This document shows, in pieces, positions 1 to 8,448 of a DNA stretch of 64,000 nucleotides. Below the pieces are notes generated by a model, which worked only from the letters and a program-made list of their open reading frames with translations, ran no database searches and had not been told where the DNA came from. The stretch lies in contig NZ_PXYL01000003.1 of NCBI RefSeq assembly GCF_003012705.1, forward strand, positions 372,001 through 436,000, given 5' to 3'. The position numbers and the translations under genes were made by a program. This DNA comes from Pseudaminobacter soli (ex Li et al. 2025). GTDB taxonomy: Bacteria; Pseudomonadota; Alphaproteobacteria; Rhizobiales; Rhizobiaceae. How positions within the stretch are numbered: position 1 is the stretch's first letter; each line of letters begins with the position of its first letter.

Positions 1-1
1 G

Positions 2-451
2 GGCGTTTTTAGCAGCGGTGCGAGTCGAGAAGATTATCTTGGCACCCTTCATCTTGATTGGCAGGTTTTCCCTCCAGGAAACCAAGCTGAGATCGTGAGA
101 GCTATGGCAGGAGGACGGCGAGCATCGCGAGAAGAAGAAGCCATTGTTACGAACAGAGTTGCATTGTTTTCCCGCCTTCGGCCGCGAGCATTTCTCAGGG
201 GTAGTGGCGGGCTGAGTTCCTACGTCGGCGCGCAGTATGCAGACGACTTGGTTGTGTTCGAAAACATCAAATACGGTAACGCGCTCTATATTCTGTACGA
301 TAACTGGGAAGAGGTGTCACAGCGATCCCGCCTGGAATTGCTGCGAGGTACTGACGTGAGTTTCGACCGCGTTGTTCATGCCGAAGGTTGGGAGGGTATC
401 TTCCAAAGAATTCTTCAAAAGGAGAAACGGCGTCGCCGGATTCGGGACTAG
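2..451 (+). CDS. 3' part of an unrecognised protein gene, cut by the window start
   Basis: The frame is open from base 2 to the stop at 449-451 with no stop codon upstream, so the GTG at 95 and the ATG at 104 need not be starts; the gene probably begins outside the window. The visible 149 residues have no signal peptide or membrane segment. They carry a hydrophobic/acidic stretch (YADDLVVFENIKYGNALYIL, about residues 79-98) and end in a very basic tail (QKEKRRRRIRD). Codon third positions are less GC-rich than in most genes here, which fits an accessory gene. I do not recognise the family. Coding status is likely but not certain. Confidence 0.5.
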   Translation, partial: GVFSSGASREDYLGTLHLDWQVFPPGNQAEIVRAMAGGRRASREEEAIVTNRVALFSRLRPRAFLRGSGGLSSYVGAQYADDLVVFENIKYGNALYILYDNWEEVSQRSRLELLRGTDVSFDRVVHAEGWEGIFQRILQKEKRRRRIRD

Positions 452-638
452 GCGGATCGGCACCACGCCGTAGACAGTTTGCGCTGGCGGTAGCCTTCCT
501 GGACGCCAGCGCGCTTTCCTGCAACTAAGAAAAAGTGGATAAACTCAGCCCGCTCCCCAATCCAACCATTTGAAAAGATTGAGGGATGGAAAAAATCGTC
601 TCTGATTTTCTCCCCCACCTTTTCGCCTCCCGCATAAT

Positions 639-873
639 CCTCCGCATCGGCCTCACCGGGAACACGGGTCATGAACCGGATGAGCGTGGAGGGCGACGAT
701 GTCCGGGCTGGTGGCGCTAACGGTGGCGCTGCTGGGTGATGAACCCCCAAGTCCGGGCCCAGGGTGTGGCTGGCCGCGCGAATGCGGAGGCGAACAAACC
801 CAGGCAAGAGCATCGAACGGGCGGTCGAAGGACCGCAAGATTTACCTAAACGAGCGTGTCCGACGACCGCCCG
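639..873. ncRNA. Candidate structured RNA (family unknown)
   Basis: No convincing protein gene covers 452-1172. Within it, CCTCCGCAT (639-647) is exactly complementary to ATGCGGAGG (782-790), and the flanking CGGCC and GGCCG can extend the pairing. A second hairpin follows: CGGGCGGTCG (818-827) pairs with CGACCGCCCG (864-873), and GGAC (830-833) pairs with GTCC (858-861) inside it. GTCCGGGC occurs twice (701-708 and 751-758). The pairings are equally possible for a transcript of either strand. I could not match this to RNase P, SRP, 6S or tmRNA landmarks, and no adjacent gene suggests a riboswitch. Confidence 0.3.
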
Positions 874-928
874 TCTTCCCAGTTCTTTGAAATGGCCAGA
901 CGCGAAAGCGGGCGTGGCAATGAATAGG

Positions 929-1164
929 TGCGTGCCCTGAGCTTGTCGAAGGGCGAGGCTCGCCCTGAGGGCGTGGCAAAGATGAGGTGCGTCCTTCGAG
1001 GCTCGCTACGCTCGCACCTCAGGATGAGGGAGGTTGGCGCGGCACCTCAACATGAGGGACGTCGCCGCCAAGGGTAGCCCTCAAGGTTAGCAGGGCGGGC
1101 GCCAACGGTAGCCCTCATGGTGAGGTGTGAGCCCGGAGGGCGAGCCTCGAACCACGAGGGCGGG
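929..1164. repeat. Cluster of palindromic extragenic repeats
   Basis: Three imperfect palindromes in tandem: GGGCGAG/CTCGCCC at 951-965, GAGGTGCG (984-991) with CGCACCTC (1013-1020), and 1112-1164, where CCCTCATGGT faces ACCACGAGGG. Sequences of this type recur between genes in many Rhizobiales. The block ends just before the stop codon of the adenosine kinase gene on the minus strand and may act as its transcription end. Confidence 0.55.
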
Positions 1165-1172
1165 TCAACGCC

Positions 1173-2165
1173 CTACAGCAACCCCGCCTGCTCGGCCTGC
1201 TCGCGCAGGTTTTGGCGCGGGCGGGGGCCGATCTGCTGGATGACGAGGCCGGCCGCCAGCGAGCCGAGCTTGCCGCAGTCTTCCAGGCTGCGCCCGGCGG
1301 TGTAGCCGAACAGGAAGCCGGCGGCGTAAAGATCGCCCGCGCCGGTGGTGTCGACCAGCTCGGCGATCTCGATGGCGTCGACGGCAACCGTCTCGTCGCC
1401 GCGCACGATGACCGAGCCGAGCTCCGAGCGGGTGACGGCGGCGAGCTTGCAGTCCCTGCGGATCAGCTCCAGCGCCTGTTCAAAAGATTCGGTCTGGTAG
1501 AGCGACTTGGCCTCGCTCTCATTGGCAAACACGATGTCCACCGTGCCCGAGCGCATGAGGTCCAAAAACTCGTCGCGGTAGCGGTCGACGCAGAACGGGT
1601 CCGACAGCGTCATCGAAACTTCGCGGCCGGCGGCATGGGCATGCGCGGCGGTGAGGCGGATGGCTTCCTTGGCCAGCGGCGGGTCCCAGAGATAGCCTTC
1701 GAAATAGGTGACCTTGGCGCCGCTCGCCTTGTCGGCCTCCACGTCCTGCGGCCCCAGCTCCACGCAGGCGCCGAGATAGGTGTTCATCGAGCGCTCGCCG
1801 TCTGGCGTGACAAAAATCATCGAGCGCGCGGTGGGCGGCGTGCCGGTCAGCGGGCTGGTGTCGAAGGCCACGCCCTGCGCCTTGATGTCGTGGGTGAAGA
1901 TGCCGCCGAGATGGTCCTGGCTGACCTTGCCGAAATAGGCCGCGCGCCCGCCAAAGCTCGCCACGCCCGCCGCCGTGTTGCCCGCGCTGCCGCCGGAAGC
2001 CTCGATGGCCGGGCCCATGCGGCTGTAGAGCAGCTCGGCGCGCTCGGCGTCGATCAGGTTCATGGCGCCCTTGATGATGCGGTTCTCCACGAGGAAATCG
2101 TCGTCGCACTGGGCAATGATGTCGACAATGGCATTGCCGATGCAAAGCACGTCGTATTGGCTCAT
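1173..2165 (-). CDS. Adenosine kinase (PfkB/ribokinase family)
   Basis: Predicted cytosolic kinase, 330 residues, that phosphorylates adenosine to AMP with ATP (purine salvage). The sequence shows the PfkB N-terminal glycine-rich segment (GGSAGNTAAGVASFG, about 58-72) and the C-terminal signature DTTGAGD (272-278), whose last Asp is the family's catalytic base. The start at 2165 was chosen because GGAGAG lies 5 bases upstream; the frame stays open further upstream but that stretch reads as non-coding. Length and motifs fit bacterial adenosine kinases rather than fructokinases, though other nucleoside or sugar substrates are not excluded. It is divergent from the EI24 gene across about 170 bases. 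Confidence 0.85.
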   Translation of the reverse strand: MSQYDVLCIGNAIVDIIAQCDDDFLVENRIIKGAMNLIDAERAELLYSRMGPAIEASGGSAGNTAAGVASFGGRAAYFGKVSQDHLGGIFTHDIKAQGVAFDTSPLTGTPPTARSMIFVTPDGERSMNTYLGACVELGPQDVEADKASGAKVTYFEGYLWDPPLAKEAIRLTAAHAHAAGREVSMTLSDPFCVDRYRDEFLDLMRSGTVDIVFANESEAKSLYQTESFEQALELIRRDCKLAAVTRSELGSVIVRGDETVAVDAIEIAELVDTTGAGDLYAAGFLFGYTAGRSLEDCGKLGSLAAGLVIQQIGPRPRQNLREQAEQAGLL

Positions 2166-2332
2166 GAAGCTCTCCGCAAAAGCCGGGCAGATAGGTTTTG
2201 GCACGCAGGCCGCCGGCGGGTCTAGCCGTTCGGGCAGATTTTGCAAAGCTGCAAAAGCGCATTCTTGCGGGGGCGCCGGCGCCCGCCTATCTCTGGGCGG
2301 CAACGGCCCCGACGTGAAAGGAGACGCCGCCG

Positions 2333-3073
2333 ATGATATTCGACGCCGCCCGTGCCGCCGCCGGCAGGCTGTTCTCGCCCGAATTCCGCGCCGTGTTTTT
2401 GAAAACGCTGGGCATCACGCTGCTCGCGCTGGTGGCGTCGTGGTTCGGGCTCTACAAGCTGTTCGACGCGCTTGCCTTGCCCTGGATCGACGCACTGCTG
2501 CCCGGCTTTCCCGCCTGGGCCGGCTGGCTCGGGCTGATCGCGGCGATCTTCGCCGGCGTCGGGCTGGCGCTCGGTCTTGCCCTGCTGATCGCGCCGGTGA
2601 CGGCGCTGGTTGCGGGACTGTTCTTGGATGACATTGCCGAAGTGGTCGAGCGCACCGACTATCCCGCCGACCCGCCCGGCCGGGCTTTGCCCATCGTGCC
2701 GGCCATCGTCATGACGCTGAAATTTCTGGGCGTGGTCATCGTCGCCAACATTTTGGCGCTGTTTCTGCTTCTGGTGCCGGGCATCAACATCGGCGCGTTT
2801 TTCCTGATCAACGGCTATCTGCTCGGCCGCGAATTCTTCGAGTTCGCCGCCATGCGGTTCAGGCCTGAAGCGGAGGCCAAGGCGCTGCGGCGCAAATATG
2901 CCGGCACGGTGTTCATGGCTGGTCTGGTGATCGCCGCCTTCCTTGCGGTGCCGCTGCTCAACCTTCTGACGCCGCTCTTCGCCGCCGCCATGATGGTGCA
3001 TCTGCACAAGGCCGTCTCCGCGCGCGAGCTTTCGCCGGCGCGGCCCGAGCGTGTGGCGGCGCGGGCGGGGTAG
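2333..3073 (+). CDS. EI24 domain membrane protein (CysZ-like)
   Basis: A 246-residue inner-membrane protein of the EI24/CysZ family. Hydrophobic segments lie at about 21-45, 60-92, 120-160 and 198-223, with charged loops carrying the family pattern LLGREFFEFAAMR (about 163-175). E. coli CysZ takes up sulfate, but many alphaproteobacterial EI24 proteins have no tested role and there is no cysteine biosynthesis gene nearby, so transport of sulfate is only a possibility. AAGGAG 11 bases before the ATG supports the start. It converges with the next gene, with three bases between stop codons. Confidence 0.75.
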   Translation: MIFDAARAAAGRLFSPEFRAVFLKTLGITLLALVASWFGLYKLFDALALPWIDALLPGFPAWAGWLGLIAAIFAGVGLALGLALLIAPVTALVAGLFLDDIAEVVERTDYPADPPGRALPIVPAIVMTLKFLGVVIVANILALFLLLVPGINIGAFFLINGYLLGREFFEFAAMRFRPEAEAKALRRKYAGTVFMAGLVIAAFLAVPLLNLLTPLFAAAMMVHLHKAVSARELSPARPERVAARAG

Positions 3074-3076
3074 GGC

Positions 3077-3880
3077 TCACCGGCTAGAGAACATGTCCTG
3101 AAGCGTGCCGAAGGGAACGCCATCGCGCGAAAATTCGAAGGTGCCGTCTTCAAGCATCTCGCGCGAAGCCTTCTGCAGCATGCCGAAAGCGTAGGTCGTC
3201 AGCTTGGAGCCGAGCGAGATGCGTTTTGCGCCGGCTTCGGCAAGGGCAGCGACGCTGAAGCCCGGCACCGCCAGAATGTTGACCGGCTTCGACACGGCCG
3301 AGCAGATTTTTCGCACCGTCTCGACATCGCTGATGCCCGGCGCATAAAGCACGTCGGCGCCGGCCTTCTCGAAGGCCTGCAGCCGCTTGATGGTGTCGTC
3401 GAGATCCGGGCGGCCGTGCAAAAAATTCTCGGCGCGCGCGGTGAAGACAAAGCCGCGCCGCAGCGCGTGCGTAGCCTCGGCGGCTGCCGCCACGCGCTCG
3501 ACTGCGGCGGAAAAATCGTAGATCGGCTTATCGGGGTCGCCCGAAAAATCCTCGATCGAGCAGCCGGCCAGCCCGGCGGCGCTGGCCGCAAAAATGGTTT
3601 CGGCCGCACTTTCGGGGGTGTCGCCCTTGCCCTTTTCCAGGTCGGCCGAAACCGGCAGTTCGGTGGCCGTGGCCAGTTCCTTGCAATGGGCGATCATGAC
3701 CTCGAAAGGCACGCCGCCATCGGGCAGGCCGCGCGAAAAGGCAAAGCCGGCGCTGGTCGTGGCCAGCGCCTTGAAGCCGGCGGCGGCGAGAAGCTTCGCC
3801 GTGCCGATGTCCCAGGGATTGGGGATGACAAAGGCGCCAGGCGCCTCATGGAGCTTGCGAAATACCGCGCCGTTATCCAT
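3077..3880 (-). CDS. Isocitrate lyase/PEP mutase family protein
   Basis: A 267-residue single-domain TIM-barrel protein of the PEP mutase/isocitrate lyase superfamily. Recognisable are the N-terminal IPNPWDIGTAKLLAAAGF (19-36), the metal-site region VSADLEKGKGD (about 77-87) and IEDFSGD (about 109-115). The KKCGH catalytic cysteine loop of true isocitrate and methylisocitrate lyases is not present, so C-C lysis of isocitrate is unlikely; members of this subgroup act on small 2-oxoacids or are uncharacterised. It lies 69 bases downstream of the HAD gene on the same strand and may be read with HAD-dut. The product name is secure only at family level. Confidence 0.75.
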   Translation of the reverse strand: MDNGAVFRKLHEAPGAFVIPNPWDIGTAKLLAAAGFKALATTSAGFAFSRGLPDGGVPFEVMIAHCKELATATELPVSADLEKGKGDTPESAAETIFAASAAGLAGCSIEDFSGDPDKPIYDFSAAVERVAAAAEATHALRRGFVFTARAENFLHGRPDLDDTIKRLQAFEKAGADVLYAPGISDVETVRKICSAVSKPVNILAVPGFSVAALAEAGAKRISLGSKLTTYAFGMLQKASREMLEDGTFEFSRDGVPFGTLQDMFSSR

Positions 3881-3949
3881 TGCACCGACCTCGAAACAGG
3901 ATGGAACGGCGCGATATTAGCGGCGAGCGGGCAGGGTCGCAAACCCGAT

Positions 3950-4609
3950 TTAATCGAGCGGAATCAATCCTGCCAATTCGCGCATGTCGTCGAACAGAAT
4001 GCCGCCTGCGGCTGCCAGGCCGTCGCGATTGGTGTGCGGGTCGCCATGGTAGGAGAAGACGCGCATGCCGGCGGAAATGCCAGCCTGCGTGCCGGGCACG
4101 CTGTCCTCGATGACGATGCAATCGGCCGGGTCGAAGCCCATGGTGGCAGCCGCATGCAGGAAGAGATCCGGAAACGGCTTGGCGCGGCCCACCATGCTGG
4201 CGCTGAACAGCACGTCCTCGAAATAGGGCAGGAGCCCGGTTGTGCCGAGCGTCACATGCATCTTGGAGACCCGCGCCGAGGAGGCGACGCAATAGGGTAT
4301 GTCGCGCGCCCGCACTGCCTCGATGAAGTCGCGCACATGCGGAATGGCTTCCACGCCGTGGGTGGCGAACAGATCCGGCAGGCCGGCGTTCCAGCGCTCG
4401 ACGAAATCCTCGCCAAGGCTGTAGCCCTGTGCCTCGACCTCCTTCTGCACCGAAATCATGCTGCGGCCGGAGAAGGTCTTACGGCAATACTGGTAGTCGA
4501 CATCCATGCCGGCCTTGCGCAGCCAGCCGGACAGCTCCTTGTTGACGGTGTTTTCGGTGTCGACCAGCACACCGTCGCAATCGAAGATGACGAGCTTGGG
4601 CTGCTTCAT
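3950..4609 (-). CDS. HAD-superfamily hydrolase (subfamily IA)
   Basis: A 219-residue HAD phosphatase. Motif I is [10 protein letters not shown] (9-18) with nucleophile Asp10 and Asp12, motif II is VASSA (about 116-120), motif III Lys lies in GRAKPFPD (about 144-151), and motif IV is VIEDS (about 173-177). A helical cap sits between motifs I and II, as in beta-phosphoglucomutase and phosphoglycolate phosphatase relatives. The substrate is unknown; a sugar or nucleotide phosphate is likely. Its ATG overlaps the dut stop by four bases (ATGA), so the two are translationally coupled, hinting at a nucleotide house-cleaning role. Confidence 0.85.
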   Translation of the reverse strand: MKQPKLVIFDCDGVLVDTENTVNKELSGWLRKAGMDVDYQYCRKTFSGRSMISVQKEVEAQGYSLGEDFVERWNAGLPDLFATHGVEAIPHVRDFIEAVRARDIPYCVASSARVSKMHVTLGTTGLLPYFEDVLFSASMVGRAKPFPDLFLHAAATMGFDPADCIVIEDSVPGTQAGISAGMRVFSYHGDPHTNRDGLAAAGGILFDDMRELAGLIPLD

Positions 4610-5079
4610 GCGTGCCCCGTCGAGCCGAAGCCGCCTGCGCCGCGTCCTGTCGAGTTGGCGAGGCTCTGCTCCTCGAGCTTCACCTGCGTGACCGGGGCGA
4701 AGATGATCTGCGCGATGCGCATGCCGCGCTCGACATAGAACTCCTCGTCGCCGTGGTTGATCAGCAGCACCTTCACCTCGCCGCGATAGTCGCTGTCGAT
4801 GGTGCCGGGCGTGTTGAGGCAGGTGATGCCGTGCCTGAAGGCAAGACCCGAGCGTGGCCGCACCTGGCCTTCAAAGCCTTCGGGGATTTCGAAGATCAGG
4901 CCGGTCGGCACCAGCGCGCGCCGGCCGGGCAGGATGAGAAGCGGACGATCATCGGGCACTGCCGCGCGCAGGTCCATGCCGGCGGCACCAGCCGTCTCAT
5001 AAGCGGGCAGGTCGAGACCCTTAGCTTCGGGAAGTCGGACGACGCCGACGATGGGGGAATTTTGGGAGGGCGTGTTCAT
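4606..5079 (-). CDS. dut: Deoxyuridine 5'-triphosphate nucleotidohydrolase
   Basis: Trimeric dUTPase of 157 residues that hydrolyses dUTP to dUMP and pyrophosphate, keeping uracil out of DNA and feeding dTMP synthesis. All five motifs are visible: [10 protein letters not shown] (motif 1), the [15 protein letters not shown] region (2), [14 protein letters not shown] (3), [10 protein letters not shown] (4) and [10 protein letters not shown] (5, the C-terminal arm that closes the site). The length is normal for the family. It is the first gene of a compact minus-strand set with the HAD hydrolase. Confidence 0.97.
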   Translation of the reverse strand: MNTPSQNSPIVGVVRLPEAKGLDLPAYETAGAAGMDLRAAVPDDRPLLILPGRRALVPTGLIFEIPEGFEGQVRPRSGLAFRHGITCLNTPGTIDSDYRGEVKVLLINHGDEEFYVERGMRIAQIIFAPVTQVKLEEQSLANSTGRGAGGFGSTGHA

Positions 5080-5322
5080 GGCCGCGATCTATTGTCCGCT
5101 TCTCGGCTTTCGTCAATTCGCAAGCATGGCATGCGACGGATTTTGGCGGGCGTGGAATGGTCGCCCTGTTGAATAGGCCCTAGCGCTCCGATTGCGGAAT
5201 CCCATGGATGGCTGCACGCTGGCGGAACTGGACCTGACTCGACCTGCGCGAGTCCGCCATCGTTTGATTCGATGCGATCAACCTAAGGTAGATGAATCCT
5301 TAGTATATTCTCGCTAAAGATG

Positions 5323-5350
5323 TTGCTATCGAATTGAGTTATGATAATAT
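5323..5350 (+). promoter_or_regulatory. Possible promoter of the DUF4258/DUF2283 pair
   Basis: TTGCTA (5323-5328), 16 bases, TAATAT (5345-5350), in a markedly AT-rich stretch (5280-5350) that contrasts with its surroundings. The ATG at 5369 lies 18 bases beyond the -10. The matches are moderate. Apart from this, 5080-5368 holds nothing I could recognise. Confidence 0.35.
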
Positions 5351-5368
5351 TCCTACGGGTGGGATTAC

Positions 5369-5632
5369 ATGACAGCGGTAAAGCCTATCAAGTATACTGC
5401 CCATGCGGAGACGGTCATATATGAGCGTCAACTCGAGAGAGCTTGGATCGAGGATGCCGTCCATATGCCGGATTGGCGAGAAGCAGATTCGTCCAGTTCA
5501 GCGGTCGAGCGGCGCTTTCGTATTATTCATGAAAGAGGCGACCGCGTCTTACGCGTGGTCTGTGTGGAAACAGCGGATGAAATCCGTATAATCTCGGCAT
5601 TTCTGGATCGCCGTGCAAAAAGGCCGACATGA
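5369..5632 (+). CDS. DUF4258 domain protein, possible toxin of a TA-like pair
   Basis: An 87-residue soluble protein of the DUF4258 type: YTAHAETVIYERQLERAWIE near the N terminus, a central acidic loop, then a beta hairpin ending RVVCVETADEIRIISAFLDR. This layout resembles the RelE/BrnT-like fold of small RNase toxins, and DUF4258 genes are commonly followed by a DUF2283 gene. The downstream gene overlaps by four bases (ATGA). The start has a weak GGGTGGGA site 5-11 bases upstream. The upstream region is AT-rich, suggesting an acquired cassette. Toxin function is inferred from arrangement and fold only; catalytic residues cannot be assigned. Confidence 0.7.
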   Translation: MTAVKPIKYTAHAETVIYERQLERAWIEDAVHMPDWREADSSSSAVERRFRIIHERGDRVLRVVCVETADEIRIISAFLDRRAKRPT

Positions 5633-5823
5633 CGCTAAAACTTGAGTACGACGCGGAAGCCAATGCTGCTTACATCCGTTTCTCGTCAGAGCCAGTCGAG
5701 GAAAGCGAGGAAGTGTCCGCAGGCATTATCCTCGATTATGATGTGCAGGGGCGGATCGTCGGAATGGAAGTGCTCGGCGCGCGCGAGCATCTTCCACCAA
5801 CCGTTCTGACAAAGGCGGCATAA
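5629..5823 (+). CDS. DUF2283 family protein, possible antitoxin partner
   Basis: A 64-residue protein with the typical DUF2283 pattern: LEYDAEANAAYIRFS at the start (residues 4-18), then EVSAGIILDYDVQGRIVGME (about 28-47), predicted as an all-beta fold. It begins inside the stop codon of the DUF4258 gene, so the two are certainly co-expressed. It has no DNA-binding helix-turn-helix that I can see, unlike BrnA-type antitoxins. The function is not established; the antitoxin role is a guess from pairing. Confidence 0.75.
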   Translation: MTLKLEYDAEANAAYIRFSSEPVEESEEVSAGIILDYDVQGRIVGMEVLGAREHLPPTVLTKAA

Positions 5824-5880
5824 GCCAAAGAAACAGCAATTCGCGAACATATCGCAAAGACGTAAGATGCGGGTCGCGGT

Positions 5881-6612
5881 CTACTCGCGCAGTGCCGACA
5901 CCAGCAAAAACATCGGGCGCTCGCGCTCTTCGGCCAATTCCGCATTGGCGGCGACCTGTGCGTCGGTCGGGCCCCATTCCTCGACATGGGTGATGGTGAA
6001 GCTGGTGCGGATCAAGAGGTTGAGCGTGGTGCCCAGGGTGCGGTGCTGCTTCACCACCCCTTCGGCCAGCCAGTTGGTCACACGCGCGCCTTCCATCTGG
6101 TAGCTGTCCACCGGCCACGTCTTGCGGCCCTGCGCGTCGACCTTCCAGCCCGGATGCATCGGCGCCATCAGGATGGGATGCTCGATCGAAAAGGTGAATT
6201 GCCCGCCTGGCACGAGCGCGCGATGAACCGTCGCCAACAGCCGAGGCAAGTCCACGATGTAGTGCAGGGCGAGCGAACTGTAGGCGAGATCGAACGACGC
6301 CTCCGGTAGGTCCAGATGCTCGAGATCCGCCCGCTCATAAATCACGGTATCGTCGGTGGTGGCGGCGCGAGCGCGGGCCAGCATGTTTTCCGACACGTCG
6401 AGGCCGAGCACTTGCGCGGCACGATTTTCGCGCGCCCAGCGACAAAACCAGCCGAAACCGCAGCCGAGGTCCACGACACGCTTGTCGGCGAGGTCAGGCA
6501 GCAGCGCCTGCAGCGACGGCCATTCGGGTGCGCCCTCCAGCCCGCGCACGGAACGGCCAAGGCGGCTGTAGCCCTCGAAGAAATCGGGATTGTCGTAGAT
6601 GTTCTGTGTCAC
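5881..6612 (-). CDS. Class I SAM-dependent methyltransferase
   Basis: A 243-residue Rossmann-fold methyltransferase. Motif I VVDLGCGFGWFCRWA (about 45-59) binds S-adenosylmethionine, LGLDVSENML (about 71-80) is the acidic ribose-binding loop, and FDLAYSSLALHYI (about 106-118) is motif IV/V. The C-terminal part (MEGARVTNWLAEGVVKQHRT) resembles ubiE/SmtA-like small-molecule methyltransferases. The substrate cannot be told from sequence. It is divergent from prfC, with about 170 bases between. Confidence 0.85.
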   Translation of the reverse strand: MTQNIYDNPDFFEGYSRLGRSVRGLEGAPEWPSLQALLPDLADKRVVDLGCGFGWFCRWARENRAAQVLGLDVSENMLARARAATTDDTVIYERADLEHLDLPEASFDLAYSSLALHYIVDLPRLLATVHRALVPGGQFTFSIEHPILMAPMHPGWKVDAQGRKTWPVDSYQMEGARVTNWLAEGVVKQHRTLGTTLNLLIRTSFTITHVEEWGPTDAQVAANAELAEERERPMFLLVSALRE

Positions 6613-6785
6613 GTCCCGGTCCCTCGCTTGAGCTCTGCTGCTTGTGAAGAATTCTGCGCAATATCGCCTATATGTGGCGGACGTATATGACGAGGCTTGG
6701 GCGACAAGGGCCAGATCGTCCCATTTTCTCGACAGCGGCTCGACCTCCTGCTAGAAGCCGGCCCATCAAACAGGATCATCACGAC

Positions 6786-8378
6786 ATGGCTGAAGACATA
6801 GCCAAGGCGGTCGGACGCCGCCGCACCTTCGCGATCATTGCCCACCCGGACGCCGGCAAGACCACGCTGACCGAAAAACTCCTGCTGTTCGGCGGCGCCA
6901 TCCAGCTTGCGGGCGAAGTGAAAGCGAAGAAGGACCGCATCCAGACCCGCTCGGACTGGATGAAGATCGAGCGCGAGCGCGGCATTTCGGTCGTCACCTC
7001 GGTGATGACCTTCGAATATGGCGACAACGTCTTCAACCTGCTCGACACGCCCGGCCACGAAGACTTTGCCGACGATACTTATCGGACATTGTCCGCGGTC
7101 GATAGCGCGGTCATGGTCATCGACGCCGCCAAGGGTATCGAGCCGCGCACGCTGAAACTGTTCGAAGTTTGCCGTATGCGCGACATCCCGATCGTCACCT
7201 TCGTCAACAAGATGGACCGCGAGGCCCGCGACACCTACGAGATCCTCGACGAGATCGAACAGAAGCTGGCGCTCGACACCGCGCCCATCACCTGGCCCAT
7301 CGGCCAGGGCAAGACCTTTGCCGGCACCTATCACCTGGCCGAAAACGCGGTGCGCCGCAGTGACACGGAAGAAGAGCGCACGCCGGTGCACGGCCCGGAC
7401 TCCAACTGGGCTGCGGGCCTGTTGCCCGACAACGACCGCCCGGCCTTCATCGAGGAGCTTGAACTGGCGCGCGAGGCCTGCCGGCCTTTCGACCTCGAGG
7501 CCTTCCGCCAGGGCCATCTGACGCCGGTCTATTTCGGCTCGGCGCTGCGCAATTTTGGCGTGCGCGACCTGATCGAGGCGCTGGGTGCCTATGGCCCGGC
7601 CCCGCGCGCGCAGGAAGCCGATACGCGCAAGGTCGAGGCGACGGAGGAGAAGATGACCTCCTTCGTCTTCAAGATCCAGGCCAACATGGACCCCAACCAC
7701 CGCGACCGCATCGCTTTCGTGCGCGTCTGCTCGGGCACGCTCCAGCGTGGCATGAAGGCGAAGCTCGTGCGCACCGGCAAGCCGATGTCGCTGTCGGCGC
7801 CGCAGTTCTTTTTCGCCCGCTCGCGCATCACGGCTGACGAGGCCTATGCCGGCGACGTGGTGGGCATTCCGAACCACGGCACGCTGCGCATCGGCGACAC
7901 GTTGACCGAGGGCGAGGACATCCTTTTCCGCGGCGTGCCGAACTTCGCGCCGGAAATCCTGCGCCGCGTGCGCCTGGGCGATGCCATGAAGGCCAAGAAG
8001 CTCAAGGAAGCGCTGCAGCAGATGGCCGAAGAAGGCGTGGTTCAGCTCTTCCAGCCGGAGGACGGCTCGCCGGCGATCGTCGGCGTGGTCGGCGCGCTGC
8101 AGATCGACGTGCTGAAGGAGCGCCTCAACGTCGAATATACTCTGCCGGTCGATTTCGAGATGTCGCGCTTCTCGATCTGCCGCTGGATCGATGCCGACGA
8201 CAAGGCCGACCTGCAGCGCTTCGTCGAAGCCCATCGCGGGGACATTGCCCGCGACCTCGACAACGATCCGGTGTTTTTGGCCCAGCACCAATTCTCGCTG
8301 AACTACGAGGCCGAGCGCTGGAAGGCGATCCGCTTCGCCGCAATCAAGGACTATCAGGTCCGCGACAAGGCGGCTTGA
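6786..8378 (+). CDS. prfC: Peptide chain release factor 3
   Basis: Translational GTPase RF3 (530 residues; E. coli RF3 is 529) that removes RF1/RF2 from the ribosome after termination. G1 is AHPDAGKTTL (19-28), G3 is DTPGHEDF (87-94) and G4 is NKMD (141-144), followed by the RF3-specific domains II and III (VCSGTLQRGMKAKLVRTGK; VGALQIDVLKERLNVEY). The frame extends 38 codons upstream but that part reads as non-coding; the ATG at 6786 begins the conserved MAEDI start. A near-perfect terminator follows at 8401. Confidence 0.97.
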   Translation: MAEDIAKAVGRRRTFAIIAHPDAGKTTLTEKLLLFGGAIQLAGEVKAKKDRIQTRSDWMKIERERGISVVTSVMTFEYGDNVFNLLDTPGHEDFADDTYRTLSAVDSAVMVIDAAKGIEPRTLKLFEVCRMRDIPIVTFVNKMDREARDTYEILDEIEQKLALDTAPITWPIGQGKTFAGTYHLAENAVRRSDTEEERTPVHGPDSNWAAGLLPDNDRPAFIEELELAREACRPFDLEAFRQGHLTPVYFGSALRNFGVRDLIEALGAYGPAPRAQEADTRKVEATEEKMTSFVFKIQANMDPNHRDRIAFVRVCSGTLQRGMKAKLVRTGKPMSLSAPQFFFARSRITADEAYAGDVVGIPNHGTLRIGDTLTEGEDILFRGVPNFAPEILRRVRLGDAMKAKKLKEALQQMAEEGVVQLFQPEDGSPAIVGVVGALQIDVLKERLNVEYTLPVDFEMSRFSICRWIDADDKADLQRFVEAHRGDIARDLDNDPVFLAQHQFSLNYEAERWKAIRFAAIKDYQVRDKAA

Positions 8379-8400
8379 GCTGACAGAGCCAAGAACAAAA

Positions 8401-8425
8401 AAAGGCCGGGTTGATCCCGGCCTTT
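8401..8425 (+). terminator. Intrinsic terminator of prfC, probably bidirectional
   Basis: AAAGGCCGGG (8401-8410), loop TTGAT, CCCGGCCTTT (8416-8425), followed by CATTTTT and preceded by an A run. The symmetrical A/T flanks suit termination of both prfC and the converging aldo/keto reductase gene, whose stop is at 8449. Confidence 0.9.
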
Positions 8426-8448
8426 CATTTTTGGCGATCGGGCAAATG

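Noticed and set aside
650-790. Possible cobalamin riboswitch (GGGAACACGGG resembles part of the B12 element)
   Set aside because: The CCCCGCAACTG core is absent and no B12-related gene follows.
699-890. Small open frame within the left non-coding tract
   Set aside because: It overlaps the paired arms of the candidate RNA, has no ribosome site and reads as low-information Pro/Gly/Arg sequence.
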